Positions 5,397-5,896 of a stretch of DNA of 5,896 bases are shown here, piece after piece. The stretch comes from an uncultured Lysobacterales bacterium. GTDB taxonomy: Bacteria > Pseudomonadota > Gammaproteobacteria > Xanthomonadales > SZUA-36. Where the stretch lies: assembly GCA_937995275.1 (NCBI GenBank), contig CALKKN010000198.1, forward strand, positions 1-5,896. The letters are read 5' to 3'. Each line of letters starts with the position of its first letter. Within the stretch, counting starts at the first letter, position 1. The notes under the pieces were generated by a model, which was not told where the DNA came from, ran no database searches, and worked only from the letters and a program-made list of their open reading frames with translations. A program made the translations under genes and the position numbers.

Positions 5397-5402
5397 TATA
5401 CT
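5397..5402 (+). promoter_or_regulatory. Candidate -10 element for the serine-hydrolase gene
   Basis: TATACT matches the sigma-70 -10 at five of six positions and lies 30 bases before the ATG at 5433. No recognisable -35 stands 17 bases upstream, where the hexamer reads GGGTTC. The gene could thus need an activator, or be read from the regulator's promoter. Confidence 0.35.
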
Positions 5403-5432
5403 GCGCAGCCGTTCCGCAGCATGGGGATCACC

Positions 5433-5896
5433 ATGAGCCGCTCCCTTTGGCTCATTTGCCTGTACTGGTTGTTCGGCGTGGCCGGCCAGTGCGCCCTGGC
5501 CGATGAGCCCGATCATCTCGAAGCCAACCGCAAAATGATACGCAACGGCGTGCAGGCCGTGCTGATGTGCAACGGCCTGTTCACTTCCCACCGCACTCTG
5601 GAACAGGTCTTCGAACAGGAACTTGCCTACCTGTTCCGCTTTGGCGGTGCCGTGGGGACGGCGTCCGGCGGGGACTACTTTGTCGACCACGAGCGCAGGG
5701 CGGTCGGAGTGGGCGGCGACACCGCGGGCGCGCGGATCCATGCCGCGTTTCGGGAAGGCATCAGTTGCGTCGTGATGGCGCCCGGGCAGGGCCTGGACGA
5801 CATCGATTCGCTGCCCATCTCCACGATGCCGCCCCCGGCCGGGGACCCCGGCACGATTCCGTGGCCCGACGGCGATCTTGTGCCGCCTGTGCGCCT
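5433..5896 (+). CDS. Exported serine hydrolase (class C beta-lactamase-like), N-terminal part
   Basis: The frame runs off the window after 154 complete codons. Residues 1-23 form a Sec signal peptide with a hydrophobic core and a CALA cleavage site before DEPD, so the mature protein is probably periplasmic or secreted. The mature start resembles the N-terminal segment of proteobacterial serine hydrolases of the beta-lactamase/6-aminohexanoate-dimer hydrolase group. The shared features are a GVQAVLMCNGLFTSHRTLEQVFEQEL block, a VDHERRAV strand, a GISCVVMAPG block, and a Pro-rich TIPWPDGD that usually precedes the catalytic region. The catalytic SxxK and Tyr motifs would be beyond the window end and cannot be checked, so activity is unproven. 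In-frame ATGs at 5391 and 5421 would put extra residues before the signal peptide; 5433 fits better and has a G-rich stretch (GGGGATCACC) in front. Confidence 0.72.
   Translation, partial: MSRSLWLICLYWLFGVAGQCALADEPDHLEANRKMIRNGVQAVLMCNGLFTSHRTLEQVFEQELAYLFRFGGAVGTASGGDYFVDHERRAVGVGGDTAGARIHAAFREGISCVVMAPGQGLDDIDSLPISTMPPPAGDPGTIPWPDGDLVPPVR

Noticed and set aside
4421..5455. 344-codon minus-strand open frame antisense to the BTAD regulator
   Set aside because: The sense strand encodes complete winged-helix and BTAD domains. The antisense frame is a GC-driven shadow without motifs.

Overview
The window looks like chromosome from a high-GC proteobacterium, most likely a gammaproteobacterium. 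The grounds are a strong G/C preference at third codon positions and the gene types present: a ChaC-like cyclotransferase, a stand-alone type I metacaspase, a membrane-anchored FlgO/TPR protein of the sort found beside adenylate cyclases, and a BTAD regulator. The lineage is inferred; no rRNA or other marker is present. I see no tRNA, rRNA, CRISPR array, insertion sequence or transposase.

Layout. Positions 1-255 (+) hold the C-terminal end of a ChaC-type gamma-glutamylcyclotransferase. Facing it, on the minus strand, is a two-gene unit. The upstream gene (1695 to 1345) encodes a 116-aa low-complexity protein built from a 10-aa repeat and ending in a cationic, aromatic tail. The downstream gene (1262 to 429) encodes a 277-aa caspase-like peptidase with His87 and Cys138. 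The 82-bp gap between them contains a perfect, contiguous A-B-A'-B' inverted-repeat arrangement. Positions 256-428 contain only an imperfect hairpin just after the metacaspase stop.

A 257-bp divergent intergenic region separates this unit from a plus-strand gene (1953-3947) for a three-TM protein with a FlgO-like domain and TPRs. After it comes a 417-bp stretch holding a probable 61-aa minus-strand ORF (3914-4099), an AT-rich island that could carry divergent promoters, two strong tandem hairpins, and a 26-aa ORF with a perfect AGGAGG ribosome-binding site. The stop of that ORF overlaps, as ATGA, the start of a SARP-like BTAD transcriptional regulator (4442-5335). A short hairpin-rich spacer leads to an exported serine-hydrolase (class C beta-lactamase-like) gene that runs off the window.

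How the parts may work together (inference). The most interesting unit is the metacaspase with its repeat-protein partner. Type I metacaspases cleave after Arg or Lys, and the S1-pocket acidic residues expected for that are visible here. The partner offers a ladder of R-A-R-A steps ahead of a membrane-active-looking tail. A protease-substrate pair is therefore a concrete, testable idea, but nothing in the sequence proves it. The FlgO/TPR protein and the BTAD regulator resemble a sensor and a DNA-binding regulator, but they are separately transcribed and no functional link is shown.
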